Positions 46,764 to 58,419 of a DNA stretch of 64,000 nt are shown here, piece by piece; the stretch's first letter is position 1; each line of letters opens with the position of its first letter. The notes under the pieces are model-generated. The model saw only the letters and a program-made list of their open reading frames with translations. It had not been told where the DNA came from and made no database searches. The position numbers were made by a program, and so were the translations under genes. Source of the DNA: Malania oleifera (Eukaryota > Streptophyta > Magnoliopsida > Santalales > Ximeniaceae); the NCBI RefSeq assembly GCF_029873635.1, contig NC_080417.1, positions 33,654,214 through 33,718,213 on the forward strand, in the 5' to 3' direction.

Positions 46764-49700
46764 CTATACGTCCTCAATATCAGTATCATCCTCACTTTTT
46801 AAAGTGTCTTCCTATTCACTATAGTACTCGACCCCTGTTTCATCTTCCCCATCAGTTTTCTCATCGTCGATGAAGTGAATGTCTACAGAAGGTTCAATTG
46901 TAATGCTAGCAGTCCTTACGTGTTTTGCCATGGCACCATCCCTATGCAATGGTATAGGATCGACGTCTTCTTCGACAACATTTGCAGCAAATTGCACTGC
47001 TACACTAACAGATGGCTCATTTTCTTGGAATGCAGTCTCACTGGCACTCATCTCCCCATCTGTAACTTCTGTAATAGCATATAAACTTCAGGGAGGAATC
47101 TTTTGAGCCACATGCCATTCACCGTTCAATTTGGTGTCTTTAAGGTAAAACACTTGTTCTACCTGTGTCACAAGCACGAAAGGGTCATGTTGATACTAGG
47201 TCTTGCTAAAATTAACACTGGTAAAGTAGACATCAGTGTTTATCCTAGTTTTTTATTGCCAATGTCCCACCAGGTACATTTAAGTAGGTGGACGAGTCTG
47301 TTTTCTCCATAGCTAAGCTCTATAATGTCGTCTAGCACACCAAAGTAGTCATTTCTTCATTTCCTTCTGTGCTAAGCACCGCAACCCCACAATTTTGAGT
47401 TCTTCTATGCAATTTGAGGGACTTTGTATGAAATCATAACCCATTGACAATGCAATCGAAGTAGTGGTTAACTCGTTGATTAGGGCCACATGCCAACGCG
47501 TACAAATTTTTACTTGCCTTTGGTTCCTTATTGTAATACATGACTTTTATCTATTCAATAAACAAGAGTTTAGAAGAATAAACTGTCAATAGTGAAAAAT
47601 ACATTGCTTCTCACTCAAGTTGTATTTGTTACTTACACGACTCCTAAACCAATTGATAAAATCCTTCTTATGTCTTTCGTCAACATTTTGTTCATTTTAG
47701 GCCAAGAGTTCAGCTTTATATTCGCTATATGCAACAGTAGTACATGTTAATGTCAACCAAGTATATAATTATGCATATGTAAATACAATGCAAAGAAAGG
47801 AGTATAGAACCATGTTCTCGATATATGGAACAGTTTCATCACAATTATTGATGACGTAAAAATGAGCCTTTTGTAGGTCGTTCATATCAATGAAATCGTA
47901 AACTCGTGCATCGAGAGGCCAAACATTTTCTCGAAATATAGAGCTCCTAGGTTCTTCATCTTCTACATTAATAGCATGAACGTTTGCATTTCGCTCCTCA
48001 CGAGTGAACGTTGTGTCAATATCATGTAGATACATTGAGCAAAATGCAAGACATTCACTGTCAATGTATGCCTCAATGATTGAACCTTACGGTTGTGCCT
48101 TATTGCGCACGTACCCTTTCAAAGTGGACAAAAACCTATACATTTTACGTAGCATTATAGACTTGTAGACACAATAAAGAAAAAAAAATAAAAACAAGGA
48201 AATCACATGACCATTATACAAGGACTTTATAATTTACCTATCAATAGGATACATCCAACGATATTGAACCGGTCCTCCAATTATGGCCTCTCTTGGTAAA
48301 TGGACGGCTAGGTGGACCATCACATCGAAGAATGCTGGCGAAAATATTTTCTCCAACTTGCATAGTATGATCACGATGTCATCCTCTAACCATTCAAGTA
48401 CGTTTAAGCTCAATTTTTTGGAGCACAACTTCCAAAAAAAGATTCTCAGCTCAATCAACACCAAGTGAACATCTTTAGTCAAGTATCCATGAAGGAAAAT
48501 AGGTAGAACCCGTTGTAGAAGGACGTGATAGTCATGACTTTTCATTTCTAGCATCTTCTCTTCCTTCGTGTTTATGCTTCGAGCTATGTTCGATACATAT
48601 CCATCGAGGAACTTCACTGATTTCAACCATTTGAAGAATTTATTCTTCTCACTTCGAAAATGTGTAACAAGCTGATGGCATAAGAATTTTGTCCCCATCA
48701 CGAAACAGGTGCAACTCAGGTCATATTCTCATATCTTCCATATCACGGCGAGCATTTACGGTGCCCTTTGTCTTCCCATTTATATCAAGCAATGTACCAA
48801 TTACATTCTCATAAGTGTTCTTTTTGAGTATGACAACTCGAAGAAGATGCTTCTCTTTGTCCAATTTAATTCCCACTCAGCACATTTTCTTTTTCTACTA
48901 CTCGGTGGTTTCCCCAATTTCACATCTCTGATCAACCTTAGCTGGTTTAATATCTCTTCCCCACTTAGTCGCTTTGGCTGCGACCTTCGTTCAGGTTTTC
49001 CATTGAAGCTTCTGACGCCACGAGTCCTCCAAGGATGTCCAGTTCGTAGAAAACGACGATGACACATAAAGCATAACTTGCAGCCATGCTTCAAGGATAA
49101 GGACCCAACATCCTTATTACATACTGGGCATGCTAAGTAACCTTTTATGCTCCAACCTGATAGGTTGCCATAAGCGGGGAAATCATTAATTGTCCACAAG
49201 ACTACAGTATGCATCCAAAATGTTGTCCCAATTTCCACATCAAATGTCTCCACTCCTTTATCCCATAATTCTTTCAACTCGTCAATTAACGGACGCAAGT
49301 AAACATCAATATCATTACCAGGTGCCCTCGGTGGAATGAGCAGAGACTTATAAATGAAATGTTCTTTCATACATTGCCATGACGACATATTGTATGGCAT
49401 CATCATAACTGGCCACATGCTATACGGGTTGTTCATGTTACCGAAAGGATTGAACCCATCTGAAGCAAGGCCAAGTTTGATGTTGCGAGAATCACTAGCA
49501 AACCACAAATGCATTTTATCAAAATCGACCCAAGCTTCGGAGTCCACTGGATGGCTAAGGGTGTTTCCATCTTGAAGGAGTTTCTCTTGATGCCATCTCA
49601 TATCTGTAGCAATCTTTTTGCACATATACAATCGTTGCGGCCGCAGGATTAATGGACAATATCGCAAAACTTTTTTGGGTATCTTTTTACCCTTCTTCTG

Positions 49701-50483
49701 ATTAGTTGTATACCTCGGTTCACCACATTCGGGGCACTCGTTCGCATTTTCATGTTCACCATAAAAGAGTGTACAATCATACCTACACACATGTATTAGA
49801 GTGTAACGAAGACCCAACTCACGCATGTATGTCTTTGCCTCATAAAAAGACTTGGGAAGTGTTTCACCATCAGGAAGTGCTACCTTAATGAGGCTTAAAT
49901 GTATGTTGAATGCGCTATGAGATAACCTATGCATTATCCTTGCATGAAGAAACTTTATCAGAAACTTTAATTTTAAGAACTTTTTACAGTTTAGATATAG
50001 GGGCACCCGTGCGTCCCTTATGAGATTAGCAAATGGTTTACCAAGTCGATTCAACGTACCAGCATCGCAAGGTACGGTACCTGCTGAAGTAGATTCATCA
50101 CCAGTATGCGACATAGGCACATTGCCCGTTTCCATTGCAATCCCCCTTTGCAAGTCACCTAACATTCCAATTTCCCCTTCCGAACAGGTATCACCACCTA
50201 CTATATTTGCCCCCTCATCTTCATCGTTATCATCATTGCTCTGAACTGCGTAATCTTCAACGTGGAACACCCATGTTGTGTACCATTTCTCCATTCCAAA
50301 GTCTAATAAATGTGAATAGACCAAATCAATGTGTTTGAATGTTATGTTCTGGCATTTCTTGCAAGGACACCTTATTCTACTGGCTTTGTCTGCACGAGAA
50401 CGCGCGAACTCTATGAAATCATGTACCCCTTTCACATATTCTGGCAAAACCCTACCCTAAGTGTTCATCCAACTCTTATCCAT
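46764..50483 (-). pseudogene. TNPD/tnp2-family CACTA transposase
   Basis: By family the start is the ATG at 50,483 (MDKSWMNT), but a TAG follows at codon 9. A frame open from about 50,447 to 48,801 then carries the transposase-associated domain (IRCPCKKCQN, WYTTWVFH). The tnp2 domain follows, with CPECGEPRY, CPLILRPQRLY, LASDGFNPFG, NDFPAYGNLSGWSIKG, CPVCNK and GKPERR. Next come the DUF4218 region (48,701-48,234: KSHDYHVLLQRVLP, FFDVMVHLAVHLP, GGPVQYRWMYP) and the DUF4216-like C-terminus (LACGPNQRVNHYFDC; DPFVLVTQVEQVFYLKDT), and it ends near 46,764. The usual NLDVMHxEKN motif is lost in a small out-of-frame deletion near 48,830. Other stops and frame changes lie at 47,190-47,240, 47,440 and 46,810. 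The enzyme would cut and join CACTA ends. Confidence 0.85.
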
Positions 50484-51560
50484 GTTCATTAATTACCCTA
50501 TAACATGTTCAAGTAAATGGTGTTCATTACATTCTCATAATGTTTATAACGCATGCATCGTGAATTCTAGAATCAATCATCATACTTTAAAGGGTACAGA
50601 TCCTATCCCATTCAAGAATGTTGCATTTACATTGCAATCATCGCTCAAATTCCTTCGTCATAGTAGTTATAAATTTCGGCAGCATCTCCTCATGGCTCTC
50701 CAAGTACGCGAGATGGGGGAAGTGAACATGTTGCTAGTTTTCCATTACTAACAAATTGTCACGACACCCCACTATGCACCCAGAGAACACAAGTAGAGAC
50801 GCGCTCGAAATATGTAATGACAATTGACAAAGCGTGAACGATGATAACAATGTAACTACAACTTCTTGAACTGTCCATACTGGACAATCCAAGAATGGTT
50901 GAAATACAAACATACTAATCGTACGTGAAATAAATAATTAACATGTTCAAGTGATTATTAGTCAACATAGTATGACTAATAATTAATTGAAATATAACAA
51001 TTGATTTGTCTCACATGTACAATTAGGTATGAATGTATAGTAACCATTCTTGGACGGGTCTAAGCTTCAATAAATACATGAAATGGCAGTAATTAATTTG
51101 GCTTTTTACTTCATATTCCATTTAGTTCTTGACCTTTCACTGTACACTTACGATTGTTGTTCTTAGCCAAGTCTTTTTTATTTTCAATTATAAGCCTAAG
51201 ATCGTCTCTTTTCTTATGAATTTCAACATGTGAGAGACGTGAGTTAAAATGACTTTAAGTTTTAACTGATGATGCATACATTTCTTTGTACATAGTTTTA
51301 TTATGGACAAACTTTAATGAAATTTCGGCAGCATGCCGTCTGTAAATTGGACATTTCCCAAAAAATTCCTACACTAAAACTTGAAAGATTCAAGCAAACA
51401 AATCACAATAATATGCATCATGCAGATACCAGTGAGTTTGAGCATGCAAGAACCTAATTCCACTACCAGCATGCAATTCACAATGTACTGCATCAACCAT
51501 GCAGTTAGCGTTCAACACAAGCATGTATTTTAGTAGTTCAATTTGGAAAATAAAGCTCCA
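50484..51560 (-). other. CACTA sequence upstream of TNPD
   Basis: Non-coding. It contains AATTTCGGCAGCATCTCC (about 50,675), a pair of inverted words CCAAGAATGGTT (50,889) and AACCATTCTTGG (51,042), and a diverged copy of the 640-bp array unit (51,302-51,560). No CACTA terminus was recognised. Confidence 0.5.
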
Positions 51561-52719
51561 TATGAACTATTTTTTAATAATTTTAATTAAAATAAAATTA
51601 AACTCGAAATGAACTCCAACAATCTCTTCAAAACTCATATATTAGCCTCATTTTCTTTCTAATTTTATATACTATATATATTATAATTGATTTATTAGGC
51701 ATTTAAAAATATAAACCAATCTACTATATTAACTATCTAATTTGATTTTATTTATTTTTTTATGTTTTCATTATCATTTAACTACTTTTAACTTCAATTA
51801 GACCTTGATTTCATATATACGATGCATTGCCTTCACGCTAATTCATACCATAATATATATATATATATATTCATATTCACATTTAAAGTGTGTTTGTCTT
51901 CTTTAGTAGCTTTCAAAATATTGTTAGATCTTTTTTTTATTTTTTATTTTTATGGAAGGTTGTATCCATTCATTTATATTGTTATATATATATATTTTAC
52001 TATATATGAATAAAGAATAACTAAAGGGTGACGTAAAGTTGAAGGTAATTGGTACGCCCTGTTCGCGCACAAAAAAACAGGGGTATACATAATAAATTAG
52101 TCATGAGATTGATGGTTTCCTTTCTTAACTTTCATTTGGGGCATCTTAATTTATAATATAATACATATTGCATGCAATTCAAAAACCCCATTATGCGCTA
52201 TATATATAAATATATTAATGAATGAGTTATAATTTGCTATTAACTTTTTTCAAGTAAATTGTTTTAGCAAAACATTTAATAATAGACAAAAACTCAAAAA
52301 ATTTAATGTCATATTTAAATACGTGAGTAGTGTTTTGACATTATACCCTTTTTATAGTATTATATTCTCAACCCAAATGACATATTATAATTAAAGTGGC
52401 TAGCTTATCTTACATAGCACACATATAATTAAAATCGTACACTTAAAAATTAATTAGTTTGTTTCTAGCTCACTTGACCATTGATTTAATTATAATTACC
52501 TTTTCTCTAATAGTTAGCTAATCTAACTTAACTAATAAGATGAATCTCATCATACACACACACACACACGCACGCACACACACACATATATGTATACTTG
52601 TCAATTCCAAGTGGTTGCCTAGTGGTTGCTAGCAACTATGTATAAAGCTAGCTAAGGGTGACCCAACAATGCAAATAGATCCGTATGGTTTTTTCTTTCT
52701 TTCTTTCTTTCTTCATAAA

Positions 52720-52721
<2 letters not shown>
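51561..52721. other. AT-rich spacer, nothing recognised
   Basis: AT-rich DNA with TA runs near 51,850 and 51,985, a CA run (52,553-52,586) and TTTC units (52,690-52,714). The missing right CACTA end may once have been here. Confidence 0.5.

Positions 52722-52791
<70 letters not shown>
52722..52791. repeat. (AT)n microsatellite, about 70 bp
   Basis: About 35 uninterrupted AT units. The gypsy RT remnant on the minus strand breaks off exactly at its right edge. Confidence 0.95.
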
Positions 52792-52793
<2 letters not shown>

Positions 52794-52796
52794 GAT

Positions 52797-53530
52797 ATGA
52801 ACCGGGCAATGTAGTTGAGCCTACCCAAGAAACTTCGTACCTCTTTTTAGGACTTTGGGCTAGGCATTTCTTGAATGGCTTTGACCCTGTCGGGGTCCAC
52901 CTCGATCCTCTTCTCGCTCACTATAAACCCTAATAGCTTTCCGAAAGTGGCATCGAATGTACACTTTTCGGAGTTCAACTTCAATTGGCACTTTTGGAGT
53001 CTCTTGAATAATTTCCCCAAGTTTACTGCATGGTCTCCCTCATTTTGTGATTTAACGATCATGTCATCAACGTAAACCTCAATCTCCTTGTGCATTACAT
53101 CATGAAAAAGGTTACCATAGCCCTCTAGTAAGTGGCCCCAACATTTTTTAGTCCGAATGGCATGACCTTATAGTAGAAAGTCCCCCATAATGTGATGAAG
53201 GTTGTATTTTTCTTGTCCTTAGGTGCCATCCTGATCTGGTTGTATCCCAAAATTCCGTCCATGAATGAATATAAAGCATGCTCTGCAGTTTTGTCCACCA
53301 ACACATCGATGTGTGAAAGTGGGAAGTTATCTTTAAGGTTTGCTTTATTTAAATCGCAATAGTCGACGCAGACTCATACTTTGCCGTTCTTTTTCATTAT
53401 TGGGACAACTTTGGCTATCCATTCAGGATACTGTGCTACCTCCAAGAATCCTGCCTCGAACTATTTCTGCACCTCTTCCTTTATTTTGAGCAACATCTCC
53501 AGCCGCATTCTTCTCAGCTTCTGCTTCTTG
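52797..53530 (-). pseudogene. Reverse transcriptase fragment, Tat lineage
   Basis: Encodes EMLLKIKEEVQ, PEWIAKVVPIMKKNGKV, CVDY, KVMPFGLKN and the catalytic YVDDMIVKS (near 53,050). The connection-region strand LNSEKCTFDATFGKLLGFIV and the beginning of VRSFLGRLNYIARFI follow before the AT run. In-frame stops lie near 53,460 and 53,374 (after NGKV), 53,123 and 52,843, and a base is missing near 53,108, so it is a dead fragment. Confidence 0.85.
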
Positions 53531-53896
53531 GGTCCCTTTTATGGCTCTCAACCGCTCTTCAAGCTCATTGCAGCAGTATTCTATCGCAATCTTGCTTGTT
53601 CCCATAACTGTCGTTGCTGACAAAGGCATTCCTATTCCTGGAATTGTCGCTGCTGGAACAAAGGGGGGTATACCAGGCGGTGGTATCTCTAAGATGAATG
53701 GTGGCAATCCTGATGACTTCCCATGCATTGGCGTGAAGCCTGGCGGATGGATAGGATCTGTTTCTTTTTCATGATCCTGATCCTAGACTGTCTTTCCTTT
53801 GTTTAGAAATAGGTCAAATATTCTTTTCATTTGATTGCGTAGTTCCTCTTACCCTTGCTCAATGCCCAAAACACGACTTTCCAATTGTTCTGCCAT
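53530..53896 (-). pseudogene. gag N-terminal fragment, Tat lineage
   Basis: Starts MAEQLESRVLGIEQ at 53,896, a coiled-coil-like gag N-terminus, with a stop soon after. It continues through the Pro-rich GFTPMHGKSSGLPP...PPPGIPPF part to ELEERLRAIKGTQ. At about 53,530 the sequence jumps to the reverse transcriptase in a different frame. This is a deletion of the capsid part and protease. Confidence 0.7.
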
Positions 53897-54738
53897 GGCT
53901 TTTGCTTTTCTTCAAGTGTTATAGGGGTGTGTATTTGTCTCAATTTTTCTGGTTCTCAGTCACCCCTTTTTTCCCTAAACATAAAACCCGCATATTTTAG
54001 GACAAGTGCATGTAATTAATGTTTATGCAAGTTTGTATGAGCGCATGGATGAACAAATACAATTATGTAGCCTTATGTGCCTCAACCAAGGTTCCGAAAA
54101 AAAAAATCATCATCATTTCATTGTAACTTTTTATACAATTTTTAGCAGAAAATACAGAAAATTTCCTAATAGTCTAAGTGGATGCCAGATCTTGATTCCA
54201 TGGTCCCCTCCTATTAAGGTAGCTCGAATCTTCTGGAGCTGGTTCCGACTTTCTGAGTGCCACACTGTCTACCTTCTATTTTAATGCTCTGTTTTGGGCT
54301 TCCCAATAATTGGCCTTAGTGACGCAAGGCTCCAGCTTTTCCAGCACTTTGTTGTAATGGTATCTCTGCTTATCATACCGTTCATCTTGTTCATGTATGT
54401 ATCGATATTTTTCTTCAATTTACACTTTGGACTCCCTTAGCAATTGGGTCTTTCGACCAAGCGTCATCTGAAGTTTTTGTTTCTCCTTTCTCAGAACTGC
54501 CACTTCCTCCCTTAACTGTGAGCTCTGGATCTTTTGTTGTTTGTTTGGCTTGTGTCGAGGATCAGCTGGATCTTTCTTCCTTCCTTTGCTTTGGTGACGG
54601 CTCTTTGGTTGCTATTTTCATAGCCTTTCCTTCAAGAGGATGCACGCTTTCTTTTGGCCGTTTCTTTGCTATTGGCGCTTTTGTCGTCTGCCTGACCCGA
54701 GGATTGATTCTGTTGAGCCTCCATAGTTCATACCTTTC

Positions 54739-55917
54739 CTAGGCTCCAGAGTTCTGATTACTGGATTCTACCACGTGCACATGCCTCCACCATACAACAA
54801 ACTCTCGAACCTTCTTTTGGCTATCATCGGCCTCATATGCGAATTGAGTATTTGTCAACCCGTGGGTCATGGGTATGAACTGCATTGTACCCACATGTAT
54901 TCTAAACATGAGGGGTGCATAGGATATTCCTCCCCAGGGGCCTAGTAGTGGGACGCAAGGTAGGTTTCCACATATGTATACCACTTTCGATTGGTCCATC
55001 CACGGTGCTCGCCATATGATCCCCTTGTTATCCAAATGTTGCAGCTTGTCCTTCCATTCAGTCTTGCTAGCGTGCTCTTCCCACCGAGCTACCTCAAACT
55101 CTGCCAAAGGGATCTTGACTGTTGAGAAGGAAGCACGAAAGTTCCCTTGAATACATGGCAAGTGACTCATTATCCAGACATACAACAATGGCACACTGCA
55201 AGTCAACCTAGCGTGCCTCTTGGTCCAAAATTTGTTGAGAGACCAGAACGTTTCTGCCAGAATTCCATGGACCGGGTTAGCCCCTTCCTTCACCTGTGCC
55301 ACGAAGTCAATGGTTGCATGGTCAATGGTCCCTAGTTCCTTTGGAAATATAATCAGATCGTGGATGGCTAGTGCTAACAAATACAGATGGGCCTGTTCCC
55401 CCTCTTCATTTTTTATCAACTCTTTCAAGTGTTCCCAGGTGACTTTTGAGTCTCCCAGTTTCTGAACCCTAACCCTGGTGACTTTAAAAAGTTCCTTGAC
55501 GATAGATATTCGGGTAGGTACATACGTCTTGTAAGGTGTCGGAAGTTTGGCTAGATGCAACAGTGAAATGTACTCCTCCATGGTGGGAGCCAGATCTACC
55601 CCATGCAAAGTAAAGTAGCAATAAGACAGATTCCAGAATTATACCAATGCTTCAATCACATGAGGGTTTACAGATACATGCAACAAAAAGCCAATGTGTC
55701 CGTATATCTAAGAAAAGGTTAAACGACTCTAGGGCGTCCATCCCTTCCAAATGTCTCTCAACTCCTTTAGAGAATTGGATTAAGCATTGATGTCAACCCT
55801 GTCTAATACCTCAACCACAGATCCCTCACTTGCACTACTGCCCCATTGCCTTTGTTGATTTTCAGAATATAGCCGCACTGCTGATTCTGTTTCATGATGG
55901 ACCACAGTGTTCTCCAT
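54739..55917 (-). pseudogene. DUF7745-type ORF1 of Ogre/Tat element
   Basis: Start taken at the ATG of MENTVVHHE (55,917). The first 100 codons have four stops (after DINA, GWTP, LTFS and EALV). From 55,608 the frame is open for 289 codons. Recognisable family wording: APTMEEYISLLHL, LYLLALAIHDLIIFPKELGTID, NPVHGILAETFWSLN, CSVPLLYVWIMSHLP and WRAPWM. This protein family is found as an additional ORF before gag in Tat/Ogre elements and in many plant genes mis-annotated as hypothetical; its molecular role is unknown. A charged tail beyond 54,739 continues in frame with stops. Confidence 0.75.
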
Positions 55918-56040
55918 GGATGAGTTGGATTTTTACCGGAACCTTGGCAAAATAGATGGGGATGCCTATATAAATGCAGCATGTCAGTAAATATGCAACA
56001 CATTTTAAAGCACAAGACACACACATATGAGATCATACAG

Positions 56041-56705
56041 AGAAGGATGGAGCCTCTGTCCCAATCCCATGGGAGGTTGGTATTTTTTACAGGGTTCTCT
56101 GAGGCTCTATCCTAAAGATGGGATTTTTCGATGATCATGTGTGGTTAAGCTCTAATCCCTATTGAAAAAGTCCCCAAATTGAAACTTCATCCTCCCTCAC
56201 AGAGGTCCGGGAAAAGCTTGCACTAAGCGGAGTGATTCGCGGGTCCCTATAGGCCCTGCCACATGGGGACTAGCACTATTACACTCCTATCTAATCCTAA
56301 AAGGGCAAGCTTGGGTATAGAGCTGTGAAAGTGTGTGAGTTTAACAATTTCAGCCTACACCCTCTACCCCACATCCATCTATTATTCAGAATTAAACACA
56401 TGCTTTATTCACACAAGTCATGGAAACAAGTAGTCACATGCTTATCATCTCAAACTAAATCAAGGCATTCACAGTTAATCACATGCTCATTTAGTAGATG
56501 ATGAAAACACAAGCAAGGCCGAGCATTTTATTTAATTACTTACTGTGATTTAGTCGCGAAGTACTTGCAAACAAAATAATCATATAAACAATGTGTACAA
56601 AACAAGAAAGGAGCAATCAAGAAGGCTCATTAGATTTGGATTTTGGGATAATCCTCAATTAATCATTGGCTCGACTTTCAAGTGTCCCCAGCAGAGTCGC
56701 TAAGC
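56041..56705 (-). other. Leader of the Tat/Ogre remnant
   Basis: About 660 bp between LTR and ORF1. Directly after the LTR, on the minus strand, comes AGCGACTCTGCTGGGGAC, wording typical of the primer-binding region of Tat-lineage elements; the tRNA was not identified. No gene. Confidence 0.55.
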
Positions 56706-57650
56706 TATCGCGACGTCCCAGACCCGCCAGAGACCACTATGGCAAGTGGGTGTGGTTGCGAACTAAGAAAAATGGATGTGTGTTTTGAAAAAGTGATTTT
56801 CATGGATAAAAATAATGTGCGATGAAGTTGCCACTAACCTTTTGAAATGGGGTTAGAATACTTGACTGCTACCCTGTTAGGGGTAGAATCGGTCTGTGCC
56901 ACCAAAATCAGGCTCGGGAGTACGGTTACGTGAGAGGAAGGTATTAACACCCCCTACGCGCCCGTTCTTGCGAACGGTACCAGATTAATTGAAATATATC
57001 CCAAAATAAATCTAATAAGCCTTTCAAAATTACTCCCTTTCAAAAATCGAAAGAATGAAAATACTATATAGGTATTCCCTCATAACCGGGGCAATCCAAT
57101 ACTCGGAAGAGTTCATGCCCTTTGTTGCAATCAATGAGATGGAAAATTAAGAAAATAGGGTACAAAATACTCTCTCGAATTTTGAAATCTGATAGGATTT
57201 TTCTAAGTAGGAAAAATAATATTTCGGGAGGTTTTTGGACTTAGTTCGGGATGAAAACAAACTTCTGGACCCTAAAAAATATTTTTTTGTGATTTTTCCA
57301 AGTGTGAAAGTATTTTCGTGATTTTTGATATTTTCCTGAACTTCAAAATAGTACAAAATAACATTGAGATGAAAGCAATGAATAATCGAAGCTTGAAAAT
57401 GTTTTTGGAGTTTTTCTAGGATTTTGTGAAAGAAACATATTTTTTGGAATTTTTGTGAAATTTTCGAATGTAAAAACATTTTTTTAACTTCAAATAAAAA
57501 TTTGGAAACTTTTCTTGAGCTTTATTTCAAAATCCTCAAGTATGGATCAATTTTAAAGCCTTGAAGTATTTTGAATTTTTCTGAAAATTTTTCTAGATTT
57601 TTATGTATTTTTTATGAATTTTGTGCATTTTAAAAAAGAATTATTTGAAA
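56706..57650 (-). repeat. 3' part of the Tat/Ogre LTR
   Basis: Minus-strand sequence parallel to 4200-5271: an A-rich tract, GGGAATACCTATATAGTATT, GTAGGGGGTGTTAATACC, GTTAGTGGCAACTTC and GACGTCGCGATA at the end. The 5' part of the LTR is missing beyond the TA run at 57,650. Differences from the solo LTR are many, so the two are relatives, not recent sisters. Confidence 0.8.
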
Positions 57651-57660
57651 TATATATATA

Positions 57661-58077
57661 TATATATATATAATAAATTAATGCATTTGGTACTTTTTAA
57701 TGTTGAAGGAAAATGGTTATGATGCAGATGCACTTTTTAATTTGCTTGATGGTTGGAAGAATATTCTTAGCAATTTTAAGGTGTTCCCTTTCCTTAACGG
57801 CAAAGCTCAACATTGGTGAGGCTTTCCCAAAAGCTTTCAATAAACAAAAGTATATAAAAGCTAATGGGCGCGGGAGACCACCACTTGGGTTTGGTTGGTG
57901 TTATGTCTCTGTCTCATGCCCCCCAATTACCAAATCCTTCACATAAGTTATTTTTTCCTCCAAATCCAAATTGGAAAGAAAAGGAAAGAAAATAAGGAAA
58001 AATTAATTAAATATTGTGCACAAACTCAAAAATTGAATGAATAATCGGTGAGTAGCTTATATATATATATATATATA

Positions 58078-58108
<31 letters not shown>

Positions 58109-58419
58109 ATGGGGATGCATACACTAATCGAAGACCTAATTTAAAATTTTAGATAAAGTGATCTTCATGACATACACGTATTAGGGCATATTATACGAAG
58201 ACGAAAATAATTACTACTAAATAGTACTCTTGGTGATGAAAGATGTTTTACCCCTTTTAATGTTTACACATTAATTACCTTTTCAACATGGCGTCTCAAC
58301 AAAAGGTTAAAATTGTAGATGTTTTATAGTTTCATAATAATAGCCCATTTTGGTATCTAGTGTTTAAGCGTCAAAGTAAAGGAAAGGAAGCAAATCAAGT
58401 GCTGGAGCTCTTGAATTTG
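57661..58419. other. Intergenic, nothing recognised
   Basis: AT-rich DNA with TA (57,650-57,672 and 58,060-58,080) and GT (58,085-58,108) microsatellites. A 77-codon frame at 57,713 has no recognisable domain. Confidence 0.6.

Larger units (their letters stand above)
20934..51560 (-). mobile_element. CACTA (En/Spm) transposon, nested and degenerate
   Basis: The left (3') terminus is CACTACAAAAAATC at 20,934, preceded by TCA. Hairpin-forming subterminal repeats and AT-rich 3' sequence follow. Two minus-strand genes, TNPA-like and TNPD/tnp2-like, lie at 44.95-50.48 kb. The original continuity is shown by the inserted retrotransposon at 26,846-44,726, whose flanks share TGCTA. Sequence related to the internal 640-bp array recurs at 51,302-51,560, upstream of TNPD, so the element reaches at least there. 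No complementary TTTTTTGTAGTG end was found to the right, so that border is only approximate and the end may be deleted. Without the insertion the element would be about 12.7 kb. Confidence 0.75.
52792..57650 (-). mobile_element. Tat/Ogre-type gypsy remnant, truncated at both ends
   Basis: On the minus strand: partial LTR (57,650-56,706), leader, a DUF7745-type first protein (55,917-54,740), a charged linker region, the gag N-terminus (53,896 to about 53,530), then directly the reverse transcriptase (about 53,530-52,792). The rest of gag and the protease are missing, and nothing is present after the RT. The 5' LTR stops at a TA run near 57,650 and the RT at the AT run at 52,791. The extra protein ahead of gag is a hallmark of Ogre/Tat-lineage elements. 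Confidence 0.8.

Noticed and set aside
46875-47312. Plus-strand frames opposite the TNPD C-terminus
   Set aside because: Antisense shadows; the minus strand carries the recognisable transposase wording.
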